The notes beneath the pieces were generated by a model. That model saw only the letters and a program-made list of their open reading frames with translations. It was not told where the DNA came from and did no database searches. This document shows, one piece after another, positions 1 to 38,832 of a DNA stretch of 64,000 nucleotides. Each line of letters begins with the position of its first letter. The first letter of the stretch is position 1. Position numbers and translations under genes: made by a program. This stretch comes from Nereocystis luetkeana (lineage: Eukaryota; Sar; Phaeophyceae; Laminariales; Laminariaceae): positions 3,901,586 through 3,965,585 of the forward strand of contig JARUPZ010000007.1 in assembly GCA_031213475.1 (NCBI GenBank), read 5' to 3'.

Positions 1-643
1 TCGCAAATAAGCCTACGGTATACGGACAGCGGTGTGGAGAGTAACTCTTACTTACGACACCACGCCATGTTCAGGCGCACGCAGCGAGTTTGAAAGTCAC
101 AACCATGGACGTGTTGGCTGGTGTTTTCTTTATTATTGTTATTATTATTGTGTTCTTCATTGATGGCGATATCGTCGTTCGTGGTAAAAACAGGCAGCAA
201 CCGGTACATTTCGGGCGGTCGTATCGGGTTGCAGGCGTCCATCACAGCTACAACAGTACGTCAGCTTACCATTGAAAATGTATGTACCAGCAGCTAGCGG
301 CGAGGCAAGCGTATAGTATAACAGGTCTCACAGGAGGAGGAAGCAAGATTAACCGTGGGGGAGGGGGTGTCTTCCCGACGACGAGAAGCCACGCACCAAT
401 CAACAAGCAAGCGTCGAATCAAACCCTGTTGGGCTTCAGTGGGAAAAAATGACGAAATAAATGAATTGACGATGGACAGCAACGGCCACTGCCTGATTAG
501 GGGGGGGGGGGTGATATAACGTGGTGTCCGATATGTATATCTCCCACTCCAGAGTTATTGGAGCCTGTCCTGCGACCACGGACTGCATTGTATTACGATT
601 GTGGCGATGAGTTAATGTGAGGACAACAACAATAATAACAACC

Positions 644-645
644 AC

Positions 646-698
<53 letters not shown>
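644..698 (+). repeat. (CAA)n microsatellite
   Basis: About 18 nearly uninterrupted CAA units. The long glutamine or cysteine runs it creates in the frames are not evidence of a gene. Confidence 0.9.
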
Positions 699-699
<1 letters not shown>

Positions 700-856
700 T
701 ATACGATGCAATGTCGGAGTCGCAAAGCACGGGCGCAACACGATCCTACCCCTACGTACGTACTGCTGGACGCTCACGCTGCTCGTAGACGGTACCAACC
801 ATTGTTTTGGTCCCTATGTCGGGGTCCCAACACCCAAAACCCTTTCATATTAGGAC

Positions 857-997
857 TGACTGCAGTCCCGTTTCGGGGATAAAAACTACACCACCACCAG
901 GAGGAGTACAACAGCAGTCAGTACGAATACTGTTGTTGTACTTGAAAAATTGAGTGGTTTGTCCCCAAAACAGGATTGCAGTTTTAAAAGGCATGGA
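857..997. mobile_element. Family B (piggyBac-like MITE), interrupted copy
   Basis: Both arms of the CAGTCCCGTTT...GTCCCCAAAAC palindrome are recognisable but separated by about 60 bp of unrelated sequence in the loop. The flanking TTAA is not preserved. Confidence 0.5.
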
Positions 998-2221
998 CGA
1001 AACCACTTCTTCTGATGATGCGAGCATGCAGTCTTGATTGAACCCCGTTGTAGGTGGCACGCCCCTTTCCCCAGTCCACAAAACTTTCACGTGCGATAAG
1101 TTTCACGCATCCCCTCCACACTTGCTACGAGTATTGCAGTGCACGTAGAAACGGGAACAGACACGCACGAGTACTCTATCCGAGTGCTACAGCAGTACTA
1201 CTACAGTTGTACTACTGCTGCTGCTGCACCGGTATCAGTTTTTTTTTCTGCAAGTTTACGCCAGTCTGCTTGGAGAGAAGAAGTTGTGACGGCCAAGAGA
1301 ACTTGCGCCAGCTTGCGCGCCGAGCTTGCGCGCATCTCGTCGGCACGAGCAGTCACAGAGCAGTCTCGAACTCCGGCAGCGTGGTGTGTTGAATGCGCTG
1401 GTGCCCTCTAAATCTTCTGCCCCCCCCCCGTGTTACCTATATACCCCCCACGGAACGATCTCCGAGCTGCTGTGCCAGCCGCATCAGAGACAGAAAGGAG
1501 GAAAATACTGAGAACAGAGAGACTAGAGGCGCTTTGCCGGTGCGGATGATCCTGATCACGACGCATGCGAACATGTGAAGTGCCAACACTCACTCGTGGT
1601 ACCCACCTTGTTGCGCCTGCAGTAGTATTAATAGTGCACGACTGACTGCGTCTGCCTCCGATTTGGCTCGATCCCGCAGCCGATATGATGTATCGTGTGC
1701 CCTTACTTACTTCCGCCTGAAAGCCCAAGTGTGTGTGTTCTGCCTGTCTGTGCAGTGTCTGCCCCTGAATGGCCGAAATGGAAACCCGTGTTGGGCGTTC
1801 GGATTCATTCATAATTCGTAACTGCCAAAATCGCATCCGATCTTGTGATCAAAGGCATATTACAAGCGCCGTCAACCGATGACGTATTTGCCGCTATTAT
1901 TGCGTGATGGCTGACTTCCCCCATTCACGAAAAAATGGATACCCTGTACGTATCGTACCGCCGTAGTATGAATACGTACTCGTATACGTACCTAATAATA
2001 CCTGTGGTATGCTCGTAGGAGTATTAATAGTAGCATCACGACAACAGCGAGCGGTCAGTCGTTGCGGCAGTGAAACGAGATACGAGAGGGGTACACTCAT
2101 CAACCCAGGAAGCGAAATGTCAGAGCTGGCATACGCGTATGTACGTGCCAGTGGGTACAGCGAGTGGTAGGTACTATTGAGTTAGTAGCTCAGACGGAAC
2201 TGCTGTGAGTAGGTATAGTAC

Positions 2222-2372
2222 TATTACGGGGGACCATAGTTAATACCTGGTACGCAGTAGGACTAAATATTGTTAGTAAAAACGGTTGAATATATACCTG
2301 GTACCTGGTAGGTTTTTATGTATACCATAGGTCCTACCAGGTACCAGGTATTAACTCTGGCCCCCCGTAATA
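2222..2372. mobile_element. Family A MITE carrying TACCTGG insertions
   Basis: A near-palindromic element: TATTACGGGGGACCATAG at one end and its complement at the other, bounded by TA. It is about 40 bp longer than the ~108-bp consensus copy at 24255-24363, because extra TACCTGG or CCAGGTA units sit at three internal TA dinucleotides. No coding capacity, so it would depend on a transposase in trans. The TA target is typical of Tc1/mariner-like elements, which is an inference. Confidence 0.85.
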
Positions 2373-2386
2373 ATACTTACTTACAT

Positions 2387-2597
2387 GTTAAAAGGATTAC
2401 CCTGGGCTCTGGGTAATCGATCGGTCTTTTACCCCTATAGCTCAGTAAGTAACACCTTCACATTTGGCGTCGTCGGCAGGACGCCCCAAAGATCCCGCCG
2501 TTCAGAGGGGGTTATAGAGTGTTGAAAGGATTACCCTGGGCTCTGGGTAATCGATCGGTCTTTTACCCCTATAGCTCAGTAGGAAACACTTTCACAT
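2387..2597 (+). repeat. Pair of 77-bp direct repeats
   Basis: Two almost identical copies (2387-2466 and 2520-2597) contain GGATTACCCTGGGCTCTGGG and TATAGCTCAGTAGG. The latter matches a tRNA A box, but no B box follows at tRNA spacing, so a tRNA is not called. Confidence 0.8.
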
Positions 2598-3060
2598 ACA
2601 CTGATGATGTATGCATTAAATGTATTAATTAATACTCTAGTGGTGGTGGCAGTATTTTATTATTATTAGATGATTCGGGAATACCATATACACGCTGTTA
2701 CAGGGGGTGTACAATGTGCCACGACACGATATCTACTTTGTGGAGGTCGGTCTACTTTGTAGTGACTTGGGGGAAAAAAACTTTCAAGGTGAGAGAGATC
2801 AGATAGATTATAATCTACATTCAGATTAGATAAATCACGATCTGCTGCCAGTAGAACATCTACTTGTAGTTCATCGCCTACCTGCCGTTGTGAGCAGTCA
2901 TGCAGGATCTGTACAGTACAGATCCAATCCAGGAAACAATCGTCAGCTATATACAGCAACAGTATAGATCATGCGGATGATGCGGGTCCCACCGGGCAGC
3001 ATGAATGAGCTATATGTAGACTACACAAGTTCGGGAACAGATACATATGCCTTAAAAGGC

Positions 3061-3145
3061 ACACCACTCTGTCCCTAAATATAAGGGACTCTTCCACACG
3101 AATATTCAGACAAACTGGTATTTATATCAAGGGGCATAGAAGTAT
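3061..3145. mobile_element. Family G element (CACTCTGTCC ends)
   Basis: Starts ACCACTCTGTCCCTAAATAT with a weakly complementary far end. Other copies at 11833-11908, 23221-23302, 30063-30158 and 39661-39737 keep inverted GTCC/GGAC ends about 75-95 bp apart. Confidence 0.5.
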
Positions 3146-3836
3146 ATAACATTCATCATAAATTGGGAATCAAGGATGCGTTCGAGGTGCGAAAACAACG
3201 TGTTGGGCAGGACTTGACGACACGCAAATTACTCATACGTACAGCAGCAGTAGGTTATGATTACTATATAGGGACACTTGAAAAAATGTCATTGGGGTAT
3301 TCATTTGGTAGCCGGCGCTTGGTTTCTCGCCCCCCCCCCCCTTAAAAAAAACCGGAAGGTACATGCATGTTTCAACTGAGATTATATTCATGGCGTATGT
3401 TTTCCACCCTCAAGACCAAGTAGACCAAATCGTCGCTTCGGGATAGCGCGTGACTGGCCACACCACAAGCCATAATACCGTGCCTCCTGGAACGCGCATA
3501 CTTGCACCATCCCCACACCCACGAGGCACACGCCACAAACCCTACCCCCCCCCCCCCCCCCCCCTCCCCCCCCTCCCTCCTAAAACGAAAGCGACGCACA
3601 CAAGCTTACGACAAATACTAGACTACACCAGGACGACTAGTCCCGCCAAAACCAAGCCAACAGAGAGCAAAACAGAGCGCCCCCTCCCCCCCCCCGCTCT
3701 CCCACTAGTCCCGCCAAAACCCAACCAACAGAGAGCAAAACAAAGTGTCCTCCCCACTCCCCCCGCTCTCCCGGCCAGCCGCTTTGCTTGCGAAAACAAC
3801 AACAACAAAAATAATGTCGAAACCCAGCGGTAATCA

Positions 3837-29118
<25,282 letters not shown>

Positions 29119-32100
29119 ATGGATGGATTTGAATCTTCCACCTCCGGCAACAGCCCCCGCGGTCACATCCCCTCGAGCCTGCCGTCGCCACCGCCTGCCG
29201 ACGGAACGGGCGCCCTCCAACGCCAACGGAGCAACAGCCTTTACGACCTCTTCCTAACGGCCGTGGGCCGAACACCTCGAGGGGCGGACACGTTCTCGCC
29301 GGGGGGCGGCGAAGTAGAAGAGGAGGAGGTGTGGTCGGCGTACGACGACGACGACCCCGAGAGCGGCCGCGGTGGTGGCGGCGGCGGCGGCGGCACTGCG
29401 CCTCTTAGCGTTCAGCAGGAGTGGGAGCAGGATGAGCAGCAGCAGCAGCAGCAGCAGCAGCCACAACAGCAACAGTCTTCGGTCGCTACGTCAGCAGCAG
29501 TGGCGGAAGCCCTCCTTCCCCAACAGGGCGACAACGAGAGAACCGTCACTTCTAGCGTTAGGATGGGCGCCGCCGCGGCGTCAACAACACCAACAGCAGG
29601 AGCAGCAGCAGCAGCAACGCCTGCTGGGCTCCCAACAGGAGGGGTTTCCGTCGCGGGGGGTGGAGGGGGGGGGGAAGGGCAGACCGCAGGGGGTAGTGAC
29701 TGGAGTGGCAACGGCGGTAGCGTAGGAGGTGATGGCGGCGGCGGCCATCTTCTGTCTGCATCGCGCTCGTTGCAGGTCTCCCCGACGACGCATCCTCAGG
29801 AGGAAGGCAGCGAGGGGCTTGCCGCGCCTCAAAGTGTGGGGGGGGGTGTCCTCGGGGGGGAAGTCAGCTGCTCAAACTTGGGTTCTGCTCGAAGGAGGCG
29901 GCTCTTTCGTAGCGGGACGGTGGTTTCGGAACCAGGTGAGAGCTCCACACACCCAATATTGGTCGCTTTCAGACCGGTTGGGTCTAGCGAAAGCAGCCTT
30001 GTTTTGGAATACAGCAAGTATTCCGATCATCGGCTCGGTTGGACCTGCTCGTTAAGCTGATACCACTCTGTCCTACAGTAGAATGTAAGGATGGTTTGAG
30101 TACCATATGAATATCCTACGAGTAGCAACCCTTACATATCCGGACACAAAGTGGTACCAGGTGTATGGTGCTATGAATACAGCGGTGTATTTCCACTCGT
30201 GTCTCGTGCTGGTGTAAATATGCAAGGGTATATTACAGATAAGTTGCCTAAACCCGGGTAAGTTTTTGAGGTCGTACGTAACACACCTAAAACTTACAGT
30301 AGGTACGTATGGTATGGACGGCCGTACCTAACGTACCCAACACTTAGGCAAGGTATCCGAATCCGTACCTGACGTACTCAAAACTTAAGTGAGGTATGTA
30401 TTGAGGTCGTGCCCATGCTCGTACCTAAACTCGAGTATTTCGTCGACGGGTGTACCCTATACCCAGGTAAGTATTCGAGCGACGTACCTATCGTACCTAA
30501 AACGTGTGTAAGGTATCGAGGTCTGTAGCTAACGTACCTAACACTTAGGTAAGGTATCGGGCTCCGTACCTAACGCACCTAAAACTTGAGTAAGGTAGTG
30601 AGGTCGTCCCCAGGCTCGCGCCTTAACCCGGGTATTCGTCGACGGGTATACCCGCTACCCGGGTATGCATGGATGGCCGTACCAAACGTACCCGAGCGTT
30701 GGGTAAGGTTTTTGAGGCCGTATCTAAGTGCAGATACACGGTTACGTAACCGGGAAGTACCTGGGCACACACCCGTACGAAAAACGTCGAATTGGTGCGG
30801 CTGGGCGCTAGAACAGTATGTTCTGGCAGAAATAATCTGCTGGCAGCAGCTATCTACTGGTTTGGCCTGCCAGTAGATGCCGCTACGTATATACCTGGTA
30901 CTCGTGCGATCTCACGTACCTCCAAGAAACACGCCAATTTTCTTTTAACTGAACGCCATACCGGTATGTATATGTTTCGCTGGGTGAAAGCCTGTTGCAA
31001 TGCCATCCCTTATCCCAAAGGGCTGGGGCGATGGAGTAACATCAAATGCTAGAGTTGTTCGTGAGAGCTGGCCCGGGAGTGTCCTATAGATGTGCTTGCT
31101 CCCTCGCTTGATGAAGCTTGGCCCCCGCGGTTTCCACCCGTGTTTTCGCTTATTGTCCACGCGGCTGCTCTGTCCCTTGGGTTCACGTCTGGGGCGACAG
31201 GTGTCTTGGGTGTGTGTTCCAGGTGGCAGAGGTGTCCTGGATGTGTGGCGGGGAGACCGCACGCCAACAGCAGTTTACAATTTCAACGTCGAATCATTTT
31301 TTCTTGCAGATGACGCCGTAAGTGTTTCGTGTTACGTACCAATTATACATTTCGGGTAAGGTGTTTGACCTCGTATCTTTACCAGGGTATTTTTTTTCGA
31401 CGAGTATGCGTATACCCGGGTAAGTATGGGAGCGACGTACCCATCGTCATAAGGTGTCGAGGTCCGTGCCTAACGTACCTAACACTTAGGTAAGCTATCG
31501 GGATCCGTACCAAACGTACCTAAAGCTTAGGTAGTTACGTATTGAGGTCGTCCCCAGGCTCGTACCTAAACCCGGGTATTTCATCGACGGGTATACCCAA
31601 TACCCGGGTACATATTTGAGCGGCATACCTAGCATACGTAACACTTGAGCAAGGTATCCTGGTCCGTACCTAACGTACCTCATTCTTAGGGAAGGTATCG
31701 AGGCCCGCACTTAACATACCTAATCGTCGGGTACGGGTACATATCCGGGTATTTTACCGAGGTATACCTAAGTACGTACCTTACCTGGCATACCCTTGTA
31801 AATATGTATACGCAAGGCGCTTCGCGTATCTGGCGGTTGCGCCCGGTACGCTCCCTCACAAGGATTAATGGAATGGAACAGATTGGTCCAATTTTTTAGG
31901 TGCAAGCAGGCGACTTGCAAATGCCGAATTATCCATGCTCACACAAAAACAACCCTGACGCCGTGCTCTAGGTAACGCGCGCGCACGCACACACACACAA
32001 ACATATATATATATATATATACAAGGCGCTTCGCTCCGCGGGCGGCCTACGCCGCCCGCTACGCTCGCTCTGGAAGGAAAAAAGTACATCAATTTATGCG

Positions 32101-35100
32101 AAGTGACAGAGGTCCACGATTGAGTTTAGGTCGTAATTGCAAACCGGCGACTTGATAATGCCAAGAGTCCCGCCGCCATGCTTCAGGAAAAAACAGCTCC
32201 GACGCCAGCTCGAATGCCACATATATATGCGCTTCGCGTCGCGGATGTCGTACGTACGTACATACCCCAGGTTAGGATACTGCTGTCTGTACTTATTTTC
32301 TTCTTTCGATATACTCTTATGTATGTCTGTACTCGTATGTAGGAAGAAGGCGAAAGCACAGCACGGCACAGCAGCAAAAAAAATGAAAATGAAACCGAAA
32401 ACTCGGAAAGGAAAAAAAATCCCCGTCCCCTCTCGTGTAATAATTTTCTGCCTCATTGGAACACCTTGCACCCGGTCAAAAAGAAGAAAAGAAAAAAAAC
32501 GCACAGAAGGGCTTCTCTCTCAGCCTCGTACGCCGTCTGCCCCTCTCGCGACCACCTCGCTACCGATTCGGTCCGGGTAAAGATTTTATCACTCTCTGCC
32601 ACAATCAGCCCCGTCGCCCGCCTCGCGTTAAGCCCGGTGCTCAACGTGGCCGTCGTTCGCCAGCTCGATAACGTTGGTGTTAAACTGCACACCTACTTCT
32701 TTCAAAATCAGCGTGGTCGCAAAAATAAGCACCGCTTGAATAGTATCTTGCCCTCCTGAACGACCTTTATAAACTCGTACATACTCTATCAACAATCATA
32801 AATCGAAGCCAGACAAAGCCCGTTCATGCATCCCTCGTGTCTCGAGGCACACGCGACGCCTAGGCACGAAAGCGGCGACCGCGCTCCTTGCAATCTCCCC
32901 TCTACCCACCAGCACCCGCTGACACCCGCGACGGCGCCGGGCTCTCCCGCCGTGCCGTACTCGGAGTACACGCACGCACATGAAACGAAAGACGAAAAAA
33001 GGAAGAAAGAACCTGCCAAGAGAAATGGAGAAAACCAAGAACCGCTGGAAAGGTCCGGCAAGTAGTAATGAAAAGCTGCCTGATTGGAGCACCTTGCACC
33101 CGGTCGAAAAGAAGAAAAGAAAAAAATCGCACAGAAGAGCTTCTCTCTCAGCCCCGTACGCCGCCCGCCCCTCTCGCGACCACCTCGCTACCGATTCGGT
33201 CCGGGTAAAGCTTGTATCACTCTCTGCCACAATCAGCCCCGTCGTCCGCCCCGCGTGAAGCCCGGTGCTCACCGTGGCCGTCGTTCGCCAGCTCGATAAC
33301 GTTGGTGTTCAAGCTGCACACCTTCTTCTTTCAACTTCAGCGTGGTCGCAAAAATAAGCACCGCTTGAATAGTATCTTGCCCTCCTGAACGACCTTTATA
33401 AACTCGCACATACTCTATCAACAAGCATAAATCGAAGCCAGACAAAGCCCGTTCATGCATCCCTCGTGTCTCGAGGCAAACGCGACGCCTAGGCACGAAA
33501 GCGGCGGCCGCGCTCCTTGCAACCCCCCCTCTACCCGCCAGCACCCGCTGACACCCGCGACGGTGCCGGGTCCTCCCGCGATGCCGTGCTCGGAGAACAT
33601 GCACGCACACGAAACGAAAGACGAAAAAAGGAAGAAAGGACCGAGAAAACAAAGAACTGCTGGAAGGGTCCGGCAAGTAATGAAAGGAGGCGATTTGGAA
33701 GTGGGAGCTCTGAGAGGCCAGGGATGCACCAACCGAGCACGCTCAGGGGTTGTGATCTAAGTATGTAGTTCTACATATGTAGTGCTCTCGCCTTCATCTC
33801 GTCGGCAAGTAATAGAAGGTGTTGTAAAGGTCGGAGCTCTGAGAGGCCAGGGGATGTGTCAACCGAGCCCGCTCAGGAAAAAGACAAAGATGATTAAGTC
33901 TACATACCGTATCGCACTATCACACTAGGGTGATAATATAGCACACCCCCTCGGACGATTTCTCAAAGCTAAGCTTCTCGACAGCGGGGAGGGCGTACTG
34001 AATACGCCGAGCGATGCGTCTAGGATGCAACCTTCTAGTAGGCGAAATATTTCCGAAGCCACCATTTTCGTTATGTGTACCTCTCATCCCCTCATGCTTT
34101 CGAGGAAACCGGCTCTGAAAATCGTTCCCGGGGGTGTGTTATCTTATCACCCAGGGTGGTACTCCGGTACATATTAGATACCTGGTATATTGTAAGTTGT
34201 GACCACATAGCTGACGTCTGTCTGAGGCCTGAGGGCGATGAATCAGCAGACACGTAGGATTGTTATCGGTGAATGTCATACGATATCCATAGTTTAATGT
34301 GAAAACACACGCGTACTTCATCCCGGTATGTTGCCATACCATAGCTCTGAGAGTGGAGTAACAAGTCGTCCGCAAGGTGTTTCTTCACACGAATTAATTA
34401 TCCTGGTCGAACCTTTGCACGCGTGTATACGGAGTTTCGGCCGTCCACGGGACACGCAAGGGAGCACAACAAGGCACGACAACAGTGAGGCATGTCCTGG
34501 CAGTAGCCTTCGGCCTGCAATCGGACCAACCCAGCGACACGACGTTACGGATACCTGGTATACAGCTATCACGTGCAATCAGGCCACTGGGTAGACAATA
34601 CACAGGTGTTTCGCATCACTGCGGAATCTCTCGATCGCGAAAAACATGCAACGGTGTCAGATTAATTAAAATGGTTGTTTTTCGCGTCCTGAATGCAGGT
34701 TTTTTCTTCGTGCACAGCAGGAAAGTATCCACGTATCCGAGTACATAGTACGTACGTGTATCGTACCAGGTACTCCCGCCTGTCCCTACTATTAACAGCA
34801 GCAAGCACGTACACGTTTGCATGTGTAATCCTCCGTGCTATTGATGTCAGTAGATGCTCCTGTGAGAGCAAGAAGACTCGACTATCCCCTCCCCCCCCAC
34901 TTATGGTCATGCAACTACGGCCATGCACGATAATAAGTACACCCCCCCCCCCGCTTTCCCGCGCCCCCCGCTCCTCCCCTACTCCCTTGAAACCCAGAGT
35001 CGAGCACTCAAAGCTCGCAGTCGCCTCGCTCCAGCCGTATTTTCAACATTGGAAACCCCATGTTCCGATCGGTGGGCAACGCCCCCTTCTGGCCTCGGCG

Positions 35101-38100
35101 CGGCAACACCACTTTCGAGGACGACAGCGGTAGCACGGATGCCCCCGCCGCTGGAATCCGCGCCTCAGAGCCGGCAGGCAGAGCCGCGGCGACACCCGGT
35201 GCTACCGGGGGCGGCGGTGACGGCAACGCCAGGGGCGCCGGGGGGGGCGGGGGTCTGGAGGCGAGCGAGAGGGGCGGTGCGACAGGCGGCACTGGCGGCA
35301 GCGGCACCGGTGGTAGCGGGAGCGGGGGCGCGAGCGGGAACGGACAGGGTCAGATACTTTTTTACCATAAGCCGACCCTGGCCAACGTCCCCGCGGGCGA
35401 CATTCCCGACGTTGTTCCGGTCTACCTGGGGTGTCCAAGGGGGAGCATGGCCCTGGGGTTACCGTTGAACGAGGCGTGGCAAGGAGGGGATCATCAAGTG
35501 AGTGCTGCATGTTTTTTTCCGTGGGGGGGGGGGGGGGAGGGGGGTGATGATCGTGTTGACGTCTTGCACACCTTTTTTGGCCTAGTGTCGTGTCGTGTTA
35601 GCTGGAGACTTTTTTGTTGAGGCTATTAATTTTACGGGGGACCATAGTAAATAGGACCAAATATTGCTAGTAAAAATAGGTAAGTGTATAGTTTTTTGTG
35701 TGTGTAGGTCTAAACGACTCGTGCTACGATAGAGGTAGTACATTAACGTTTCCGAATGACAGGGCTCCTTAACCCAAAATTGTCGGAATGCCAATCTTGT
35801 TCCGAAAAATAACGCTTCGGGATACTTGGGCCATGGGGTTAATCATCGGGATACAACTTGATTTTTGCTGAAATCAGTTTTAGGGTGGGGTTTGGAGCTC
35901 CTTAAGTGACGAGCCTCAGAAAATATGGGGTGACCCTCTGTCGTAGAACGCCCTTACGGCAGGTCACATTTTTCTATGCCACCCCGTATTAGTGATTTAG
36001 TGTGTACGCTTGGGGGTCCTGCATGTGTTCCGATCGTGCTATCCCTGGAATCTAGGCAGGGACCACCCGCACAGACGCACTCCAGGTCCGAGCGCAGACG
36101 ACTACATTGGTTAATACTGATCGTTGAGCCTGCCGGGCGTGTTGCTTGTGGTTTGATGATTGGTTTGATTTCGTTTAGGAGTGGACCCACTGATTAGTGT
36201 GTTGCGTGATTGAACGATTGGCTGGTTGATTGGTTGATTGCTTGGTTGATCCGTAATAGTTGATTGGCTGATCGATTGATCGATTGGTCGATCGGATTAT
36301 CGGTATCGATTGGTTCGTTGTGACTGACGTGATTGGTTCCTGTGGGTGACCGGTGGATTGCTTGATGTCGATTTTATGTGGTGTATCGTTTCCCTCTCGC
36401 ATGCGCCGGCAGGATACCACTTTCAACCAAAACCTGGCGTACACAATCCTCAGCTGGCCGGAGGATCACATAAAGGACTTGCTGGAGCTTTGGCGTCTCC
36501 AGGTGCGTCGTTCGCGTCTCCACCCGCCGGAAGCTGTGCCGCCCAACCCCAACACAGCAGCGGTTGGTCTCTGCCGTATCTACACGTTGCTCGCTTGCTG
36601 GCTGTCACTGCTCCACCTGTTTCGCTGCTGTGTCATACGGTAGTGTTACTGATCGTTGTTGCGTGTTGCTGCCAGCTGTTGTATGTTTCTGCCTGTTGCT
36701 GTATAAAATGTCACGCTCGCCTTGCAGTTTGTTGGTGTCCGTTTTTTTCGTTCTGTCCTACTGCTGTTGTGTGTTGCTGTCTGTAAGTTTTTTGTTTTTT
36801 TTTTTGTCTTTCCATGTTTCTATTTGTCTGGTGTGTGTTGGCGTGCGTTCCTACTCCCTGCTCACCACCGGTGTACGTCTGACTCTGACTACTTTTGTAT
36901 CTTGCTTCCTGATGTTGTACGTTACTTCTCGCTGTCTTTGCCTCTCTCTCTCTTTCTCTTTTTCTCTTTTTCTTTCTTTCGAACCATCACGTTAACTTCC
37001 GGTCATCCGGACTAGCCGTGGTCACGGGTATCTCCCCTTATCACCCCCGCTCTATGCACGCCCCCGTCTCTGTCGCGCAGAGGATATATATATATATATT
37101 ATTATATGTATATATATATATATGTATATTGTATATATTATATATATTATATACCTGGTATATATTATATATTATATATGTGGAAGCCAGAGTCGGGCAT
37201 ATATATACAGCATTCCCACTGCTCGGCGATTTTGATCGATGTTTTGTTTGTTGTTGTGTTGCTCAAGTCTTGTCTCTACCGTGTGCCTGTTGCCTCGGCA
37301 GTAAGTGCGGCTATTTCGAGGGAACTAGTAACCAGGACCAAATGTGCTTAGTAAAAATAATGTAGTATATATTGGTAGGTTTTTGTGTGTACGATGGGTC
37401 TTGATTGCTGTGGTCCACCGTAGTAGTGCTGGCCGGGTATACGGTGGGTGCCGAGTAGCCAGCCCCCTGGCGTGGTGCCCAGTTCGATCGGGAGGTGGAG
37501 GTGGTGGGAGCAGTCGCGGGAGGGGGGGGGGAGGGGTGCGCGGTACGCGCGGCCAAGACGCTGCTTGGCTCTCGGCCGTTTCCCGCCCCGCCCCCTCCTG
37601 CTGCTGTGGTCATACGAATACGGCCATGCATGAGATCGAGTACATATCTCTTATCGAGTACACCCCCCCCCTCCTGCTGCACCGTCAGAAGGACCCATGT
37701 GATGATGATGATGATGGTGGTGGTGGTTGATGATGGTTGATGATTTTGAAAATGTTCCACGCGGACACGGACAGATGGATGATGATTTACAGCAGTAGAT
37801 CACCTGTGGACAGACATATCACGATCTTGCCTAACCCTGTAGATCGTCTACGGACGGACAGATCATGATCTACTAGACTGTAGACCATCTCTTTACATCA
37901 TTTAAATATATCCCAACCTGCCGATGCATGAGGTATTGGGCAGGACCTGTGCAGGACTTACCCCAGTTCGGGAAACATGTGCGAGATCACGCAGATTGTA
38001 CGTGGGCAACTTGAGTTTTTTTATCGTACGTACTCGTACGGATCAAAAGTGTGCTATTACGGGGGGGCATAGTAAATAGGACCTACGGTACACACGAAAA

Positions 38101-38756
38101 CCTATATGTTTGCCTATGTTTGCTAACAGCATCTGGTCCTATTTACTATGGTCCCCCGTAGTAAGCAATATCTGGCTCCTGAAATATCCTAAACTTATCT
38201 AAAAATCGTGATGTGGGAATCGGTTATCTGTTCCTTGACGTGTGAAAATGTTTTATCACGTATCACATTTATATCCCGTGGTCTCAAAACCAGGCTGAAA
38301 GCATGTATCCCGTTCGAAAGACAAAAGAAGCGTAAATATGAGGTCCGTTTCATTGTTGGATTTATGTGTAAACGTTCCTTATGTTCCCGGACACGGTGGT
38401 GGTACTGCAAGATACAGCAGTACTTCGTGGGATACACGTACGAGGGCCTTCGGTGCTGCTCCGATTATGCGGTTTCTGCTCGCCACCGCGATCATGACGG
38501 TTTCCCTAGGTCTCTTCACAGTTGGTCTGTGACCTACGTAATTGTTTCGTATCGTCTCTAGTAGGATGCAGAATCGGGACGGACACTGGGTGTATTCGTG
38601 AGGACGTCGTTGGGTAGAAAGAACTGTCTAATGTGATTACAACAACAACGACAACGACAACAACAACAAAAATAACAACAACACACAACACACAACACAC
38701 AACAACACACAACAACAACACACAACAACAACAACAACAACAACACACAACAACAC

Positions 38757-38832
<76 letters not shown>

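Larger units (their letters stand above)
1..3836. other. Intergenic region downstream of mtHSP70
   Basis: No exon could be supported here. The region holds a CAA microsatellite (644-698), a diverged family B element with an insertion in its loop (857-997), a family A MITE (2222-2372), two 77-bp direct repeats (2387-2597), a dispersed repeat rich in GATC palindromes (about 2665-3025, inverted relative to the copy at 6855-7145), a family G element (3061-3145) and long C tracts at 3331-3342 and 3546-3580. Open frames are short and low-complexity on both strands. Confidence 0.6.
29936..34997 (+). other. Intron 1 of the membrane-protein gene (5.1 kb)
   Basis: Contains a family G element (30063-30158), two fields of degenerate GTACCTAACGTACC-type repeats (30225-30775 and 31340-31800), a TA/CA tract (31975-32020), a 625-bp tandem duplication (32456-33700), a shorter duplicated block with GAGCTCTGAGAGGCCAGG (33705-33765 and 33834-33890), and a family C element (34895-34953) whose C tail leads into the acceptor. 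Confidence 0.8.
35498..36412 (+). other. Intron 2 of the membrane-protein gene
   Basis: Contains a G tract (35522-35541), a family A half-element (35631-35708) and a GATTGATTGG-type low-complexity tract (36195-36330). Confidence 0.75.

Noticed and set aside
2387..2597. Two tRNA genes suggested by TAGCTCAGTAGG
   Set aside because: No B box or cloverleaf follows at the required distance.
29254..29472. Leucine/alanine-rich frames antisense to the first exon of the membrane-protein gene
   Set aside because: Shadows of CAG and GGC repeats on the coding strand.
32456..33300. Actin- or HSP-like reading of the 625-bp repeat (minus frame with GRTTGLIVAESD)
   Set aside because: The resemblance is limited to a few residues, frames are interrupted, and the two units disagree.
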